The translations under genes were made by a program, and so were the position numbers. This document shows positions 44,750 to 54,104 of a DNA stretch of 64,000 nt, piece after piece (the stretch's first letter is position 1; each line of letters opens with the position of its first letter). The stretch spans positions 1 through 64,000 of the forward strand of contig JAPOUM010000014.1 in the NCBI GenBank assembly GCA_026708645.1, read 5' to 3'. This DNA is from Acidimicrobiaceae bacterium. Lineage in GTDB: Bacteria > Actinomycetota > Acidimicrobiia > Acidimicrobiales > Aldehydirespiratoraceae. The notes beneath the pieces are model-generated. The model made no database searches and was not told the origin of the DNA. It saw nothing but the letters and a program-made list of their open reading frames with translations.

Positions 44750-46047
44750 GCAGTCGCCTCGACTGACTCGGTCGCCTCGACGGCCTCGACTGGCTCGGCG
44801 GCGGTCATGCGGCTGACCCAGCGTCGGGGGTCGCGGATCTCAGCGATGTCGGGGACGTTGGCCGGCTGCTCCCACACCCTGTCGAGCAGAGCGGTGCCCC
44901 CGACTTCTTCGACGGTGGCGATGAAATGCTCTCCTTCGGCGTACTGCTTGAGTTTGGCGTCGAGGCCGATCAGCCGTTGGAAGACTTTGGCGAAGCCGCG
45001 CACCGACTCTCGACGCCGGCGCATCACCCGTCCGAAGCGGGGGGCTGAAGGGATGAGCCCTTCACCGGCACGGTCCATGACCACGTCGCCGTGACCTTCG
45101 AGAAGGCTCATCAGCCCCGACATCTGCTCCAGAGTCTCGACCTGGGCCTCGGAGGCGAACAGTGCGGTCAGACCGCCGGCCTCCAGAGGGTCGACGCCCC
45201 GCCGGCGGGCTTCCAGCAGTCGCTGTGCGGCGACGACGACCCGCTTGGGATCAGGGTCCACAGCTTCGAGCACCGACTCGACGAGGGATATGAAATGCGG
45301 CCGCATCCAGTCGACTGCGGTGAACTGGGCGCGATGAGTGACTTCGTGTATCGCCAGCCAGAGACGGAACTGCGACGGGTCGAAGGCGTACCTGCTCTCG
45401 AGCGCCAGCACGTTCGGCGCCACGTAGTAGACGATGTCTTGGTCTTCGGGCTTCTCGTCCTCGATCACCAGCAGGTCGTACTGGCCCAGCACCCGGGTGG
45501 ACATCCAGCCGAGCATGACGCCGAGTTCGATACCGGCCACGCGGCGGGCGAGCCGCGCCGTCGGCGTGTTGGCGCCGCTGCTGAGCTTGGCAGCGACCGG
45601 GCTGAGCAGTCGTCGGAACGAGGCGAGGTTGGCGTCGATCCAGCCGGCGCGGCCGGTGACCGCGCCGCGTGCCGGACCCGACTTGGAGCGCAATCCGGTG
45701 CATTCGGCCACCAGTTCCTCGGCGAGGGCTGTGCAGCGAGCGAAGTCCTCTTCAAGGCCGTCGCGCCAACGCGGCGCAGTGTAGGGCTCACGACGCGCGG
45801 TTCGCAGAGCCACCCGACGGGCCAGACCCCAGTCGACAGGATCGCCGGCACCTCCGCCGTCGTCATCAAGGCTGCCGAAGCCGCCGAAGCCGCCGTTCGG
45901 GCCGGGACTGACGGCGCCGTTGCCGTCAGGGAGGCCGCCGTCCAGATCGGGGCCGCCGGAAAGTGCGCTGACGGCGCCTTCTGATTTGTCACCGGAGGCG
46001 GCGGAGGCGTCGGCTGCCTCGGGGAGGCTTCCGTTTCGGCTGTTCAC
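44746..46047 (-). CDS. DUF2342 zinc-dependent metalloprotease-like protein
   Basis: A 433-residue protein of the actinobacterial DUF2342 family, often labelled 'F420 biosynthesis associated'. The zincin signature is AIHEVTHRAQF (HEVTH at about 234-238), followed by EGHGDVVMDRAG, which may give the third ligand. An acidic Gly/Ala/Asp-rich N-terminus of about 75 residues precedes the domain. The GTG at 46047 is chosen because the longer frame overlaps the small membrane protein gene. Position next to tilS and hpt is conserved in actinobacteria. The substrate is unknown; the link to F420 is only by annotation tradition. Confidence 0.85.
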   Translation of the reverse strand: MNSRNGSLPEAADASAASGDKSEGAVSALSGGPDLDGGLPDGNGAVSPGPNGGFGGFGSLDDDGGGAGDPVDWGLARRVALRTARREPYTAPRWRDGLEEDFARCTALAEELVAECTGLRSKSGPARGAVTGRAGWIDANLASFRRLLSPVAAKLSSGANTPTARLARRVAGIELGVMLGWMSTRVLGQYDLLVIEDEKPEDQDIVYYVAPNVLALESRYAFDPSQFRLWLAIHEVTHRAQFTAVDWMRPHFISLVESVLEAVDPDPKRVVVAAQRLLEARRRGVDPLEAGGLTALFASEAQVETLEQMSGLMSLLEGHGDVVMDRAGEGLIPSAPRFGRVMRRRRESVRGFAKVFQRLIGLDAKLKQYAEGEHFIATVEEVGGTALLDRVWEQPANVPDIAEIRDPRRWVSRMTAAEPVEAVEATESVEATA

Positions 46048-46067
46048 GAATGCCTGCGGAGCCCTGC

Positions 46068-46199
46068 TCAGTCCCGCGGATAGCGCTTGTAGGTGACTTT
46101 CTGGAGGTAGCCGGCGATCGTGGCCACGATCGCGATGATGGCGACCGCAGCCAGCGGCACCGCAATCCAGTAATGCCACACCACGGCCAGAAGGTTCAT
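46068..46199 (-). CDS. 43-residue single-pass membrane protein
   Basis: A small ORF beginning MNLLAVVWHYWIAVPLAAVA and ending KVTYKRYPRD: one membrane helix (about residues 10-32) with a basic cytosolic tail. The ATG lies seven bases after TACACT, the leaderless pattern, and the stop lies 20 bases before the metalloprotease GTG, so this gene opens the operon. Function unknown; partnership with the metalloprotease is inferred from position only. Confidence 0.75.
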   Translation of the reverse strand: MNLLAVVWHYWIAVPLAAVAIIAIVATIAGYLQKVTYKRYPRD

Positions 46200-46206
46200 G
46201 GCGGCC

Positions 46207-46212
46207 AGTGTA
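46207..46212 (-). promoter_or_regulatory. leaderless -10 box of the metalloprotease-tilS-hpt operon
   Basis: TACACT on the minus strand ends seven bases before the ATG at 46199. The gene order and stop/start overlaps suggest one transcript through hpt and on to the panC fusion. Confidence 0.6.
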
Positions 46213-46264
46213 GATGGATCGCAAGACGATCAGCCGATGCGGGATTCCGGGCTTGCGACCAGTG

Positions 46265-46337
46265 AGCCCGAAAGGGGATTTGAACCCCTGACCTACGCTT
46301 TACGAGAGCGTCGCTCTACCAACTGAGCTATTCGGGC
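46265..46337 (-). tRNA. tRNA-Thr (CGT)
   Basis: The minus strand folds as a complete cloverleaf: acceptor GCCCGAA/TTCGGGC, D-arm with AGCTCAGTTGGTAGAGC, anticodon stem ACGCT/AGCGT around loop CTCGTAA (anticodon CGT, reading ACG), and T-arm with GGTTCAAATCC. The discriminator base is T and no CCA is encoded. Confidence 0.97.
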
Positions 46338-46414
46338 CTGCGCCTTCGGGGCGCCGTCGCAGTCAGGCTAGCGCCCGCCGAAACCGAGCATCCCATTCGC
46401 AAGAACCGCGCAAC

Positions 46415-47297
46415 GCTGGATCGGCGCCCAGCAGGCTGATGACGGCGCCGCTGAGTATCTGCGTCAGCGCGCCAGACGGTACTTGAATATCTATGACACT
46501 GATGACGGGATGGTCGCGTTGCACGGCGAGTTCGACAAGGTCACCGGCACACGCCTTCACAACCGGCTGAGCCACACCGCCAACAAGCTGCTCAACGCCG
46601 ACAAGAAGCTGCCTGAGGCGCAACGACGCAAATTTCCGCAGTGCATGGCAGACGCCCTACAGCATTACACCACCAGAACCCGCACCGGCAGCGACTCCAA
46701 CTCAGACGACGCCAGCAGCAACAACGCCGGTTGCGGGCATGCCCAACCCTCTCGCAGCACAGACGCCGAGGCCTGCGCCAACGCAGGGACCGCCGACACT
46801 GGACCCGGCACTGCCACCGACAGCAACGGCGGCGACGACGCTTACAGAGTTGCGGATGAGTCAACGCAAGTGAAGGCGCAGGCGGCGGCTGTTTTCATTG
46901 CGGGGCGCCGGCGGGCATGTGCCAAGCCCACCACATCACCCCGTATGCCAAAGGCGGCGCCACCAGCCTCGACAACCTGATAATGGTCTGCTGGAACTGT
47001 CACCACAAAATCCATCAACACAACTGGCGCATCCAGAAGCACCTCGACGGCAGCCACACCCTCCACCCGCCAGACGACCCGGTCACGCAACCCCGCCACG
47101 GGCCCGCCTATGCAGACGACCCTCCACCAGAACCACCCAGAACCCCGACTCGTGTTCAGAAAGCCGGAGCTCGAACCGAGACCAGAACCCGAGAAAACAG
47201 AACCAGACCCAACAATACAAAAGGGTCGCGCGCAAGCCGAGCCGAAACCCGCGGCCGAAACCAAGGCAAGGCCAGAGCCCGTGACCCTGCCCTTTAG
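46415..47297 (+). pseudogene. decayed DUF222/HNH endonuclease (13E12 family)
   Basis: The first part (frame of 46483) reads DUF222: YLNIYDTDDGMVALHGEFDK, LLNADKKLPEAQRRKFPQ. The second part is in another frame (from about 46875): GCFHCGAPAGMCQAHHITPY, then LDNLIMVCWNCHHKIH, an HNH nuclease end. A frameshift lies between them near 46870, the N-terminal third of DUF222 is missing, and the middle is low complexity. It sits directly beside tRNA-Thr. These genes occur in many scattered copies in actinobacteria and often decay. Confidence 0.8.
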
Positions 47298-47300
47298 TGA

Positions 47301-47312
47301 CCCCCCCCCCCC
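47301..47312. repeat. run of twelve C
   Basis: A C12 homopolymer just after the HNH remnant. Such tracts slip during replication and are also prone to read error. Confidence 0.9.
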
Positions 47313-47366
47313 ACGAGGTCGGCGGGCGCGCGACATCTGACACCGGCCGCAACACGCTGCGCCTCC

Positions 47367-47477
47367 CCGGCTAAGACTGGTGTGGGTAGCCGATTCCGCG
47401 CCGGCCGCGACGATGGCGCGCTGCGGCCCGTGCCCAACCGCCGGTTGAGACTGGTGTGGGTAGCCGATCCGCGCCGG
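47367..47477. repeat. two 37-bp direct repeats
   Basis: Bases 47367-47404 and 47441-47477 share CCGGYTRAG followed by ACTGGTGTGGGTAGCCGAT, then CCGCGCCGG, differing by two substitutions and one inserted T. They start 74 bases apart in the 300-base stretch (47298-47597) between the HNH remnant and holB, which has no gene I can support. Confidence 0.8.
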
Positions 47478-47597
47478 ACAGCCCAGTATCCGAGCCGTCA
47501 AGCCTCCTGTGTCCGTGTCGTTGTGTGGCACAGCACCACACATACACATGAGGCCCACCCCCCTACACGCTGCTACCAACCTCTATGACCACTACAG

Positions 47598-48923
47598 CTA
47601 GCTGCTGCCGTCAGTTGGCGAATGCGGTAGATCCAGCAGCAGCGCCTGCAAGGCCAAGGACTCATTGGGTGAGCGGATCAGGCTCTCGGCGGTGCTGCGA
47701 AGACGCGCGATGGCGTCCATGCTCGCCTCATTCCGGCGGGCTGACGCAGGATCGTCTTGAGGCGAGGATCTGATCTGATCGCGGTAGCGGGCCGCCAGCG
47801 TCGCCAAACCGAAACGTATTTCGTCGTTGCGGAACTGACGCTGCTCGCGGTTGTGCTGGGCCTCCACAGCGGCTCGGCCCGAGCCGCGCACGCCGAGTTC
47901 GGCCTCCCTGTCGGCCAGATCGGCGGCTTCGGCCTGATGCCGCTTCTTCAGGTTCTCGGCGGCCGCGTCGATCATGGAGCGCAGTTCTGCCACCAGGATC
48001 GCCACGGCGGCGCCGCTGCCGTCGAGGCGGTCCGGAACGCTCCACCAAGCTTCGCGGCGAGCCGCCACACGCTCATCGGCGGCCAGGACGCGGGCTCTGG
48101 CGAGGTTGCCGGCGGCGGCTTTCGCCACCAGCGCCGCCCGCGGCTCGTCGGCCAGACCCTCGGCTGCGAGCAGGGCGGCGACCTCGTCGTCGGGCACCGG
48201 GCCGAAGTCCACCCGAACACAGCGTGAAGCGATCGTGATGTGCTCGGGCAGCACCTGCTCGGACAGCAGCACCCAGATCAGCGACTCGACAGGTTCCTCC
48301 ACCGGCTTGAGCAGGGCCGCGGCAGCGGCGGCGGTCACAGTGTGGAACCGGTCGACGACAAGCACTTTGCGTTTCGCCTCCACAGGCGTGCGCCCGGCTT
48401 CGAGGATCAGCCGATCCACGTCGTCTATGCGCAGGCTGCTGCCGGCCGGGTCGAGCACGAAGACGTCGGGATGCTCCTCGCGGGCAGCCAGTCGGCGATG
48501 CCTGCGGGCGCGTCCTTCCTCGGCGGCGGCCAGAGGATCGGCCGACGCGATCAGTTCGCCCGCGAAGGCCGACGCCGCGGCTCGCTTGCCGGAACCCTGC
48601 GGCCCTACCAGCAGATAGGCGTGCAACGGCGCAGCCGAAGCTGCGACCAAAGCGGCGACCGCTTGCGGCTGACCCACGACTCGACCCCAAGCATCATCCG
48701 ACCCAGCAGCACTATCGGACAGGCGGCGTCCAGCCCGACTCGAGGAATCACTCGACCCTCCAGCACCATCCGACTCGACTGCCTCCGCACTCACAGCCCT
48801 AACATCAGACACGACCACACCACCAAGCACGGCACCCGCCATCACCCAAAACTCTGCCCTCAGACACGGCCACATCCCCAGACGCGGCCGGCGGACACTC
48901 AGGCACGGCTGCGGGGTAAGCAC
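47598..48923 (-). CDS. holB: DNA polymerase III subunit delta prime
   Basis: A clamp-loader subunit. The domain begins at about residue 78 with WGRVVGQPQAVAALVAAS and has the P-loop LVGPQGSGKRAAASAFAGEL, the DVFVLDPAGSSLRIDDV region and KVLVVDRFHTVTAAAAAALLKPVEEP (the delta prime counterpart of the DExx box). The frame allows 441 residues, but the first 37 have odd composition; GTG 48812 (SDVRAVSAEAVES) or ATG 48842 are plausible later starts. It follows tmk by nine bases, the usual order. Confidence 0.88.
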   Translation of the reverse strand: MLTPQPCLSVRRPRLGMWPCLRAEFWVMAGAVLGGVVVSDVRAVSAEAVESDGAGGSSDSSSRAGRRLSDSAAGSDDAWGRVVGQPQAVAALVAASAAPLHAYLLVGPQGSGKRAAASAFAGELIASADPLAAAEEGRARRHRRLAAREEHPDVFVLDPAGSSLRIDDVDRLILEAGRTPVEAKRKVLVVDRFHTVTAAAAAALLKPVEEPVESLIWVLLSEQVLPEHITIASRCVRVDFGPVPDDEVAALLAAEGLADEPRAALVAKAAAGNLARARVLAADERVAARREAWWSVPDRLDGSGAAVAILVAELRSMIDAAAENLKKRHQAEAADLADREAELGVRGSGRAAVEAQHNREQRQFRNDEIRFGLATLAARYRDQIRSSPQDDPASARRNEASMDAIARLRSTAESLIRSPNESLALQALLLDLPHSPTDGSS

Positions 48924-48932
48924 CGGGGCGGG

Positions 48933-49562
48933 TCATTGGCTGGAAACACCCGGCCTGTAGACGCCGAGCCGAGCTCGCACCGCCGCTCGCGCACGAACCG
49001 ACACCTGCCCCTCAGAGCCTTCAGCATCGACCACCAACCACCGGCCAGGATCAGCTTCAGCCATGGCCAGATAGCCGTCGCGAACTTTTTGGAGGAAACG
49101 GCTGCCGCCGGCTTCGAAACGGTCAGGGCTGGGGCCCAGCCTCGCCACCGCCGACTCGACCGGCAGATCCAGCAGCAGGTTGAGATCCGGCTCGATCCCG
49201 TCTGTGGCGAAACGCATCATCATCCGAAGTTCCTGAAGATCGAGCCCGCGGCCGTAGCCCTGATAGGCGAGCGTCGAGGCAGTGAAACGATCCGACACCA
49301 CGTCGCGGCCGGCTGACAGTGCGGGAGCGACGATCTCGGCCACATGCTGAGCCTTGTCAGCGACGATCAGCAGAGCCTCGGCACGGTCGCTGAGGGTGTC
49401 ATCATTCGGATCGAGCAACAGCGTCCTGACGGCCCGGCCGACCTCGGTGGCGCCGAACTGGAAGGTGCTCACGGCCCCCAGCGAGTCGGCCAAGAGCCTC
49501 GCCTGGGTGGATTTTCCCGAACCGTCGATCCCTTCGACGGCGATCAGTCGGGCCGGGCTCAC
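48933..49562 (-). CDS. tmk: thymidylate kinase
   Basis: A 209-residue dTMP kinase with P-loop VEGIDGSGKSTQARLL, the DRFTASTLAYQGYGRGLD motif and LLLDLPVESAVARL. The GTG start overlaps the stop of the MFS gene by four bases (GTGA). The three genes MFS-tmk-holB form one operon. Confidence 0.95.
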   Translation of the reverse strand: MSPARLIAVEGIDGSGKSTQARLLADSLGAVSTFQFGATEVGRAVRTLLLDPNDDTLSDRAEALLIVADKAQHVAEIVAPALSAGRDVVSDRFTASTLAYQGYGRGLDLQELRMMMRFATDGIEPDLNLLLDLPVESAVARLGPSPDRFEAGGSRFLQKVRDGYLAMAEADPGRWLVVDAEGSEGQVSVRARAAVRARLGVYRPGVSSQ

Positions 49563-51157
49563 CGGTCCGACTCCAGCGGCGGCTCAGATGAGGCGCCGGG
49601 ACCCTTCTGCGAACTGCGGAGAGCAGCAGAGTCGCTGTGACCAACAGCGTCGTCAGCGACTCCCGAATCGCCTACGCCTTCAGGGTAATCAGGATCATCA
49701 GGATCGTAGGCGTCGCCGTCGGCTGCGGATCGCAGGCTCAGACTGGCGAGAACTCCGGCGCCGACGATGATCAAACCTGCCAGCCACATGGTCAGACGCA
49801 CTCCCGGCAGTTCCACCCGGACGCCCAGCACGGACATGAACCCGTCCCACCAGCGCATCGACAGACCGTCGAGCAGATCGGCCAGCACCCCGCCGACGGC
49901 CAGCGCCACGAGCACGCACAACCGCACCAGCACCAGCAGAGCCGAGAACACGCGTCCTCGGATCTCGTTGTCGACGTTCTCGTGCAGCAGCGTGAACCCG
50001 AGCACATAGGAAGGTCCGGCCAAGCCGCCCAGCAGCACCACCAGAGGGATCATCAGCGACAGCCGGTCCACCGAGGCAGCCGCCAGCAGCACCACGCCGG
50101 CGCCCACCAGAGCTCCGGTGAAACCTCGTGAACGGTTGATGCGGTTCTGCAGCAGCGACGCAGACACGACTCCGGCGGCCATGCCCACACCCAGCGAGAA
50201 GAGCACGATGTGGAAGTCCGCTTCTCGGCCCACGATCACCTCATCGACGAACCGCGGCCCCAGCAGAACCACCATCCCCGCACCCATGACCGCCGTCGCC
50301 AGCCCCACGTTCACGGACCGCACGATCGGGTTCCTGCCCACCAACTGCCAGCCTTCTCGCAGGTCGCGCAGCGCCCCGCCCAAATCGAGGCTGCCCTGTT
50401 TCGACGCGCGGCGGTCGTCAGCCGGGCGGGTCGGAACAGTGATCCGCCAGATGATCGCCGCGGTGATCAAAAAGGACAGTCCGTCGACGTAAAAGGCCAG
50501 ACCCTCCTCATTGAGGCGCAAGGTCGTCACCCAACCTTCGTCGGATATGGCCTCGGCAGCTTTGGCCAAGAGCGCAGCCAGGCCTGCAGCCACCGGGAAC
50601 ATTCCGTAGGCAGCGGCGACGTTCAGCGAGTTGGCCGCAGTGAGCTTGCTGCGCGGCACCAGGTTGGGAACCGTCGCCTCCTTCGCGGGCTGCCACATCA
50701 TGGTGAGCAACTCCAGCAGGACGCTGGCGATCACCAGACCGGCCAGAGTGTCGACGAACGGCAACGACACCAGCACCGCGGCACGGCCCAAGTCGCAGAC
50801 GATCATCACCCGCTTGCGGTTGAGGCGGTCGACTATCACCCCCACGGCGGTAGCAAGGAAGAAGCCCGGCGCCACTCGGGTGGCCAGCACCAGCGCTATG
50901 GCGGTGCTCCTGGATCCCTCGGGGGCGAGTTGGTCGGCCAAAGCGATGGTGGCGAACAAGCCCAGCCAGTCGCCGACGGCGGACACCACCTGGGCGATCC
51001 AGAGCTTGAAGAACTCCGCCGTCCCGAATATCTGCTCCAAGCGACCCGAGGGACGGACCGCGTCGAGTGCCTTGTCGAGTCTGGAGGCTGCGGAACTGCG
51101 CGTGCTGTCGCTGCGGTCGCCGCTGGCAGCGGCGGCGCGCGTCTGCTCCTCGTTCAC
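49559..51157 (-). CDS. MFS transporter
   Basis: A 532-residue major facilitator with about twelve membrane helices, of the group with LWIAQVVSAVGDWLGLFATIALADQ at the first helix and RLNRKRVMIVCDLGRAAVL in the loop between helices 2 and 3. A charged tail (DPDDPDYPEG) ends the protein. The GTG at 51157 is set by TAGCCT seven bases upstream; the longer frame to 51505 overlaps topA and is not coding. MFS genes next to tmk recur in actinobacteria; the substrate is unknown. Confidence 0.88.
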   Translation of the reverse strand: MNEEQTRAAAASGDRSDSTRSSAASRLDKALDAVRPSGRLEQIFGTAEFFKLWIAQVVSAVGDWLGLFATIALADQLAPEGSRSTAIALVLATRVAPGFFLATAVGVIVDRLNRKRVMIVCDLGRAAVLVSLPFVDTLAGLVIASVLLELLTMMWQPAKEATVPNLVPRSKLTAANSLNVAAAYGMFPVAAGLAALLAKAAEAISDEGWVTTLRLNEEGLAFYVDGLSFLITAAIIWRITVPTRPADDRRASKQGSLDLGGALRDLREGWQLVGRNPIVRSVNVGLATAVMGAGMVVLLGPRFVDEVIVGREADFHIVLFSLGVGMAAGVVSASLLQNRINRSRGFTGALVGAGVVLLAAASVDRLSLMIPLVVLLGGLAGPSYVLGFTLLHENVDNEIRGRVFSALLVLVRLCVLVALAVGGVLADLLDGLSMRWWDGFMSVLGVRVELPGVRLTMWLAGLIIVGAGVLASLSLRSAADGDAYDPDDPDYPEGVGDSGVADDAVGHSDSAALRSSQKGPGASSEPPLESDR

Positions 51158-51164
51158 AGTCACG

Positions 51165-51170
51165 AGGCTA
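51165..51170 (-). promoter_or_regulatory. leaderless -10 box of the MFS-tmk-holB operon
   Basis: TAGCCT on the minus strand ends seven bases before the GTG at 51157, within the 62-base gap after topA. Confidence 0.65.
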
Positions 51171-51219
51171 GGTCTAAGAGGCTGGGTCTGGCTTGGCCAC
51201 CGCAGCCTGCAGACGCTAA

Positions 51220-53910
51220 TCAGCGAGACTTGCGCGAGGTTCCGCGGCGGGACGGGCGCTTCTTGGCGGGGCCTTTGGCACGGCGCTCGGCCAGCAGCTC
51301 GGCGGCGCGCTCGATGGTGATCCCTTCGACGGTGTCGCCCGAGCGCAGCGAGGCGTTGGTCTCGCCGTCGGTGACATAGTGGCCGTAGCGCCCGTCCTTG
51401 ACCACCACCGCCCGGTCGGTGGCGGGATCGGTCCCCAGTTCGCGAAGGGGTGCGGCGGCAGCGGCGCGGCCCCGGGATTTCGGTTGGGCCAGCAACTCCA
51501 GGCACTCCTCGAGAGTCACCGTGAAGAGCTGCTCTTCGCTGGACAGGCTGCGAGTCTCGGCGCCTCTGCGCACGAAAGGCCCGTAGCGCCCGTTCTGGAC
51601 TGTGACCTCGGCGCCGTCGGCGTCACAACCGACGCTACGCGGCAACGACAGCAGCGTCAGCGCCTGCTCCAAAGTGACCGCGTCGACGGACATGGAGGCG
51701 AACAGCGAGGCGTTCTTGGGCTTGCCGGGCGTCTCGTCGGCGGATCCGAGCTGCACGTAAGGCCCGTAGCGCCCTGTCCTGACCGTCACCGTCAGCCCGG
51801 TGACCGGATCCTTGCCGAGCTCTCGGCCTTCGCGGCCCCCGGCGGCGAGCAGCTCCAGCGCCCGCTCGACGGTCAGCTCATCGACAGCGGTGTCTTCAGG
51901 CACAGAAGCGATGTCTTCGCCTCGCTGCACCAGCGGGCCGTAACGCCCGACGCGGGCCTCCACGGCCACACCGTCGGCGTCGGCGCCCAGCGGGATCGAG
52001 TTAACCAAGCGTGCGTCGATGTCGGGAAGACGGTCGGTGACTTTGGCTTTCAGGCCCGGATCGCCGTCGTCGTCGCCGAAGTAGAACTTCCGCAGCCACG
52101 GGATCTGCTCGGCGTCGCCTGCGGCGATGCGGTCGAGCTGATCCTCCATCTCGGCGGTGAAGGCGTAGTCGACCAGTTTCGGGAAGTGGCGCTCCAGCAG
52201 GTTCACCACCGAGAACGCGGTGAACGACGGGACCAGCGCCGAGCCCTTCTTCCACACATAGCCCCGGTCGATGATGGTTCCCATGATCGACGAATAGGTC
52301 GAGGGCCGGCCGACGCCCAGCTCTTCGAGACGCCGCACCAGCGACGCCTCGGTGTAGCGCGCCGGGGGTTTGGTGTCGCTGCCTCCGGGCGTCAAATCTC
52401 GGCAGTCGGCGGCGTCGCCTGCTTGCAGCGGCGGCAGGCGCGCCTCGGCAGAGTCGGAGTCTTCGGCGGCGTCGCCGGCGTCGCGGCCCTCGGTGTAGAC
52501 CTCACGGAACCCGAGATGGCTGATCACAGTGCCGGAAGCCGCGAACTCCGCTTCGCTGCCTGCGCTGCTGGTGGCCCCGAGACGCAGCTGCACCGTCTCG
52601 CCGGTGCAGTCGGTCATCTGGCTCGCCAGGGTCCGCTGCCAAATCAGCTCGTAGAGCCGCGCCTCTGTCGACGACAGCTTGCCGGCCAGGGTGGCGGGGT
52701 CGGCGAACTTGTCGCCGGAGGGACGGATGGCCTCATGGGCTTCCTGGGCGTTCTTGACTCGGCTGGCGTAGACCCGAGGCTTCGGCGGCAGGCAGCCCGA
52801 GTCGAAACGGGCCGCTATCTCGCTGCGTGCGGCTGCCACAGCATCCGACGACAGCGAGGTGCTGTCGGTGCGCATGTACGTGATGTGGCCCTTCTCATAG
52901 AGCGACTGGGCTGTGCGCATGGCCGCGGCCGAGGCCATGTTCAACTTGCGGGCCGCTTCCTGCTGCAGAGTCGACGTGATGAACGGCGCCGCAGGCCGGC
53001 GGCGGTAGGGCTTGGAGGTGCGGGCCAGAACGCTGAAGTCGGCGTCCTGCAAGTCTCGGGCCAGCGAGCGCGCCGCAGGCTCAGTGAGCAGCATCGTGCC
53101 GTCACGGGTGAGCCGTCCGTCGGGGCCGAAGTCGCGCGACACCGCGACACGGGATCCATCGACTCGCACGAGGCTGGCGTTGAACTCGCAATCGCTGCCG
53201 GCGCCGACAGCGGGGCTCCCGTCAGCGCCGCCGGCAGCATTGCCGTCGCTGTCGGCAGCAGCGTCGGCGGGAGCGAAACGGCCGACGATGCCCCAGTAAT
53301 TAGCGCTCACGAAGTCCATGCGCTGGCGCTCGCGCTCGACCACTATGCGAACCGCGACGCTCTGCACCCGCCCCGCCGACAGTTGCGGCATGATCTTCTT
53401 CCAGAGCACCGGCGAGACCTCATAGCCGTAGAGCCGGTCGAGCATCCGCCTGGTCTCCTGAGCGTCCACTAGGCGGCGGTCCAGATCGCGCGGCGCGTGA
53501 AGCGCCGCGGTGATGGCGGGCTTGGTGATCTCGTGGAAGACCATGCGCTTCACCGGCACTCGAGGGTTGAGAACCTCGAGGAGGTGCCAGGCGATGGCCT
53601 CGCCTTCCCGGTCTTCGTCTGTGGCCAGATACAGCTCATCGGCGTCGGCAAGAAGGCCTTTGAGCTTGCTGACCTGCTTCCTCTTGTCGGTGCTGACCAC
53701 ATAGTGGGGCTTGAAGTCGTTGTCGACGTCGATACCGAGACGAGCCCACGGCTCGTCCTTGAGGCTCTTGGGCACTTCGGCCGCGCTGCGCGGCAGGTCG
53801 CGTATATGGCCGATGGATGACTCAACCACGTATCCGGCACCCAAATAACCGGAGATCGTCTTGGCCTTGGCCGGCGACTCAACGATGACTAGGGAGTTGG
53901 CCATGGGCAT
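51220..53910 (-). CDS. topA: DNA topoisomerase I (type IA)
   Basis: An 896-residue enzyme that relaxes negative supercoils. The Toprim domain (LVIVESPAKAKTISGYLG; ATDEDREGEAIAWHL) and the active-site Tyr in HITYMRTDSTSLS are intact. The C-terminal part holds repeated topoisomerase C-domains, each with a GRYGPxV-type segment, and ends in a Lys/Arg-rich tail; there are no zinc ribbons, as usual for actinobacteria. The start may be ATG 53910 (AGGA eight bases upstream) or ATG 53904 (MANSLVIV), the common family start. Confidence 0.96.
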   Translation of the reverse strand: MPMANSLVIVESPAKAKTISGYLGAGYVVESSIGHIRDLPRSAAEVPKSLKDEPWARLGIDVDNDFKPHYVVSTDKRKQVSKLKGLLADADELYLATDEDREGEAIAWHLLEVLNPRVPVKRMVFHEITKPAITAALHAPRDLDRRLVDAQETRRMLDRLYGYEVSPVLWKKIMPQLSAGRVQSVAVRIVVERERQRMDFVSANYWGIVGRFAPADAAADSDGNAAGGADGSPAVGAGSDCEFNASLVRVDGSRVAVSRDFGPDGRLTRDGTMLLTEPAARSLARDLQDADFSVLARTSKPYRRRPAAPFITSTLQQEAARKLNMASAAAMRTAQSLYEKGHITYMRTDSTSLSSDAVAAARSEIAARFDSGCLPPKPRVYASRVKNAQEAHEAIRPSGDKFADPATLAGKLSSTEARLYELIWQRTLASQMTDCTGETVQLRLGATSSAGSEAEFAASGTVISHLGFREVYTEGRDAGDAAEDSDSAEARLPPLQAGDAADCRDLTPGGSDTKPPARYTEASLVRRLEELGVGRPSTYSSIMGTIIDRGYVWKKGSALVPSFTAFSVVNLLERHFPKLVDYAFTAEMEDQLDRIAAGDAEQIPWLRKFYFGDDDGDPGLKAKVTDRLPDIDARLVNSIPLGADADGVAVEARVGRYGPLVQRGEDIASVPEDTAVDELTVERALELLAAGGREGRELGKDPVTGLTVTVRTGRYGPYVQLGSADETPGKPKNASLFASMSVDAVTLEQALTLLSLPRSVGCDADGAEVTVQNGRYGPFVRRGAETRSLSSEEQLFTVTLEECLELLAQPKSRGRAAAAAPLRELGTDPATDRAVVVKDGRYGHYVTDGETNASLRSGDTVEGITIERAAELLAERRAKGPAKKRPSRRGTSRKSR

Positions 53911-53974
53911 CGCACCTGTCCTGCATGCGGTTCTGTGTGGGCTGGTTTTCTGATTGACTCGACTTCGGTCACAA

Positions 53975-54034
53975 CTATCTTCGTGTCTTCTATCTTCGTG
54001 TCTTCTATTTTCGCGTCTTGCACCTGCGTGTCTT
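53975..54034. repeat. four tandem copies of a 15-bp unit
   Basis: CTATCTTCGTGTCTT occurs twice exactly (53975-53989, 53990-54004), then as CTATTTTCGCGTCTT and GCACCTGCGTGTCTT. The array lies in the 194-base gap between nhaA and topA and is A/T-richer than its surroundings. Confidence 0.85.
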
Positions 54035-54104
54035 CGAAGCGCTCAGCGCGGCGGGAATCCGGCAGCCGGCGGCAGGTTCGAGGTGAGGGTAGCCAAGCTG
54101 CGAG

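Noticed and set aside
51379..53472. 697-codon plus-strand open frame
   Set aside because: Antisense shadow of topA with no recognisable domain.
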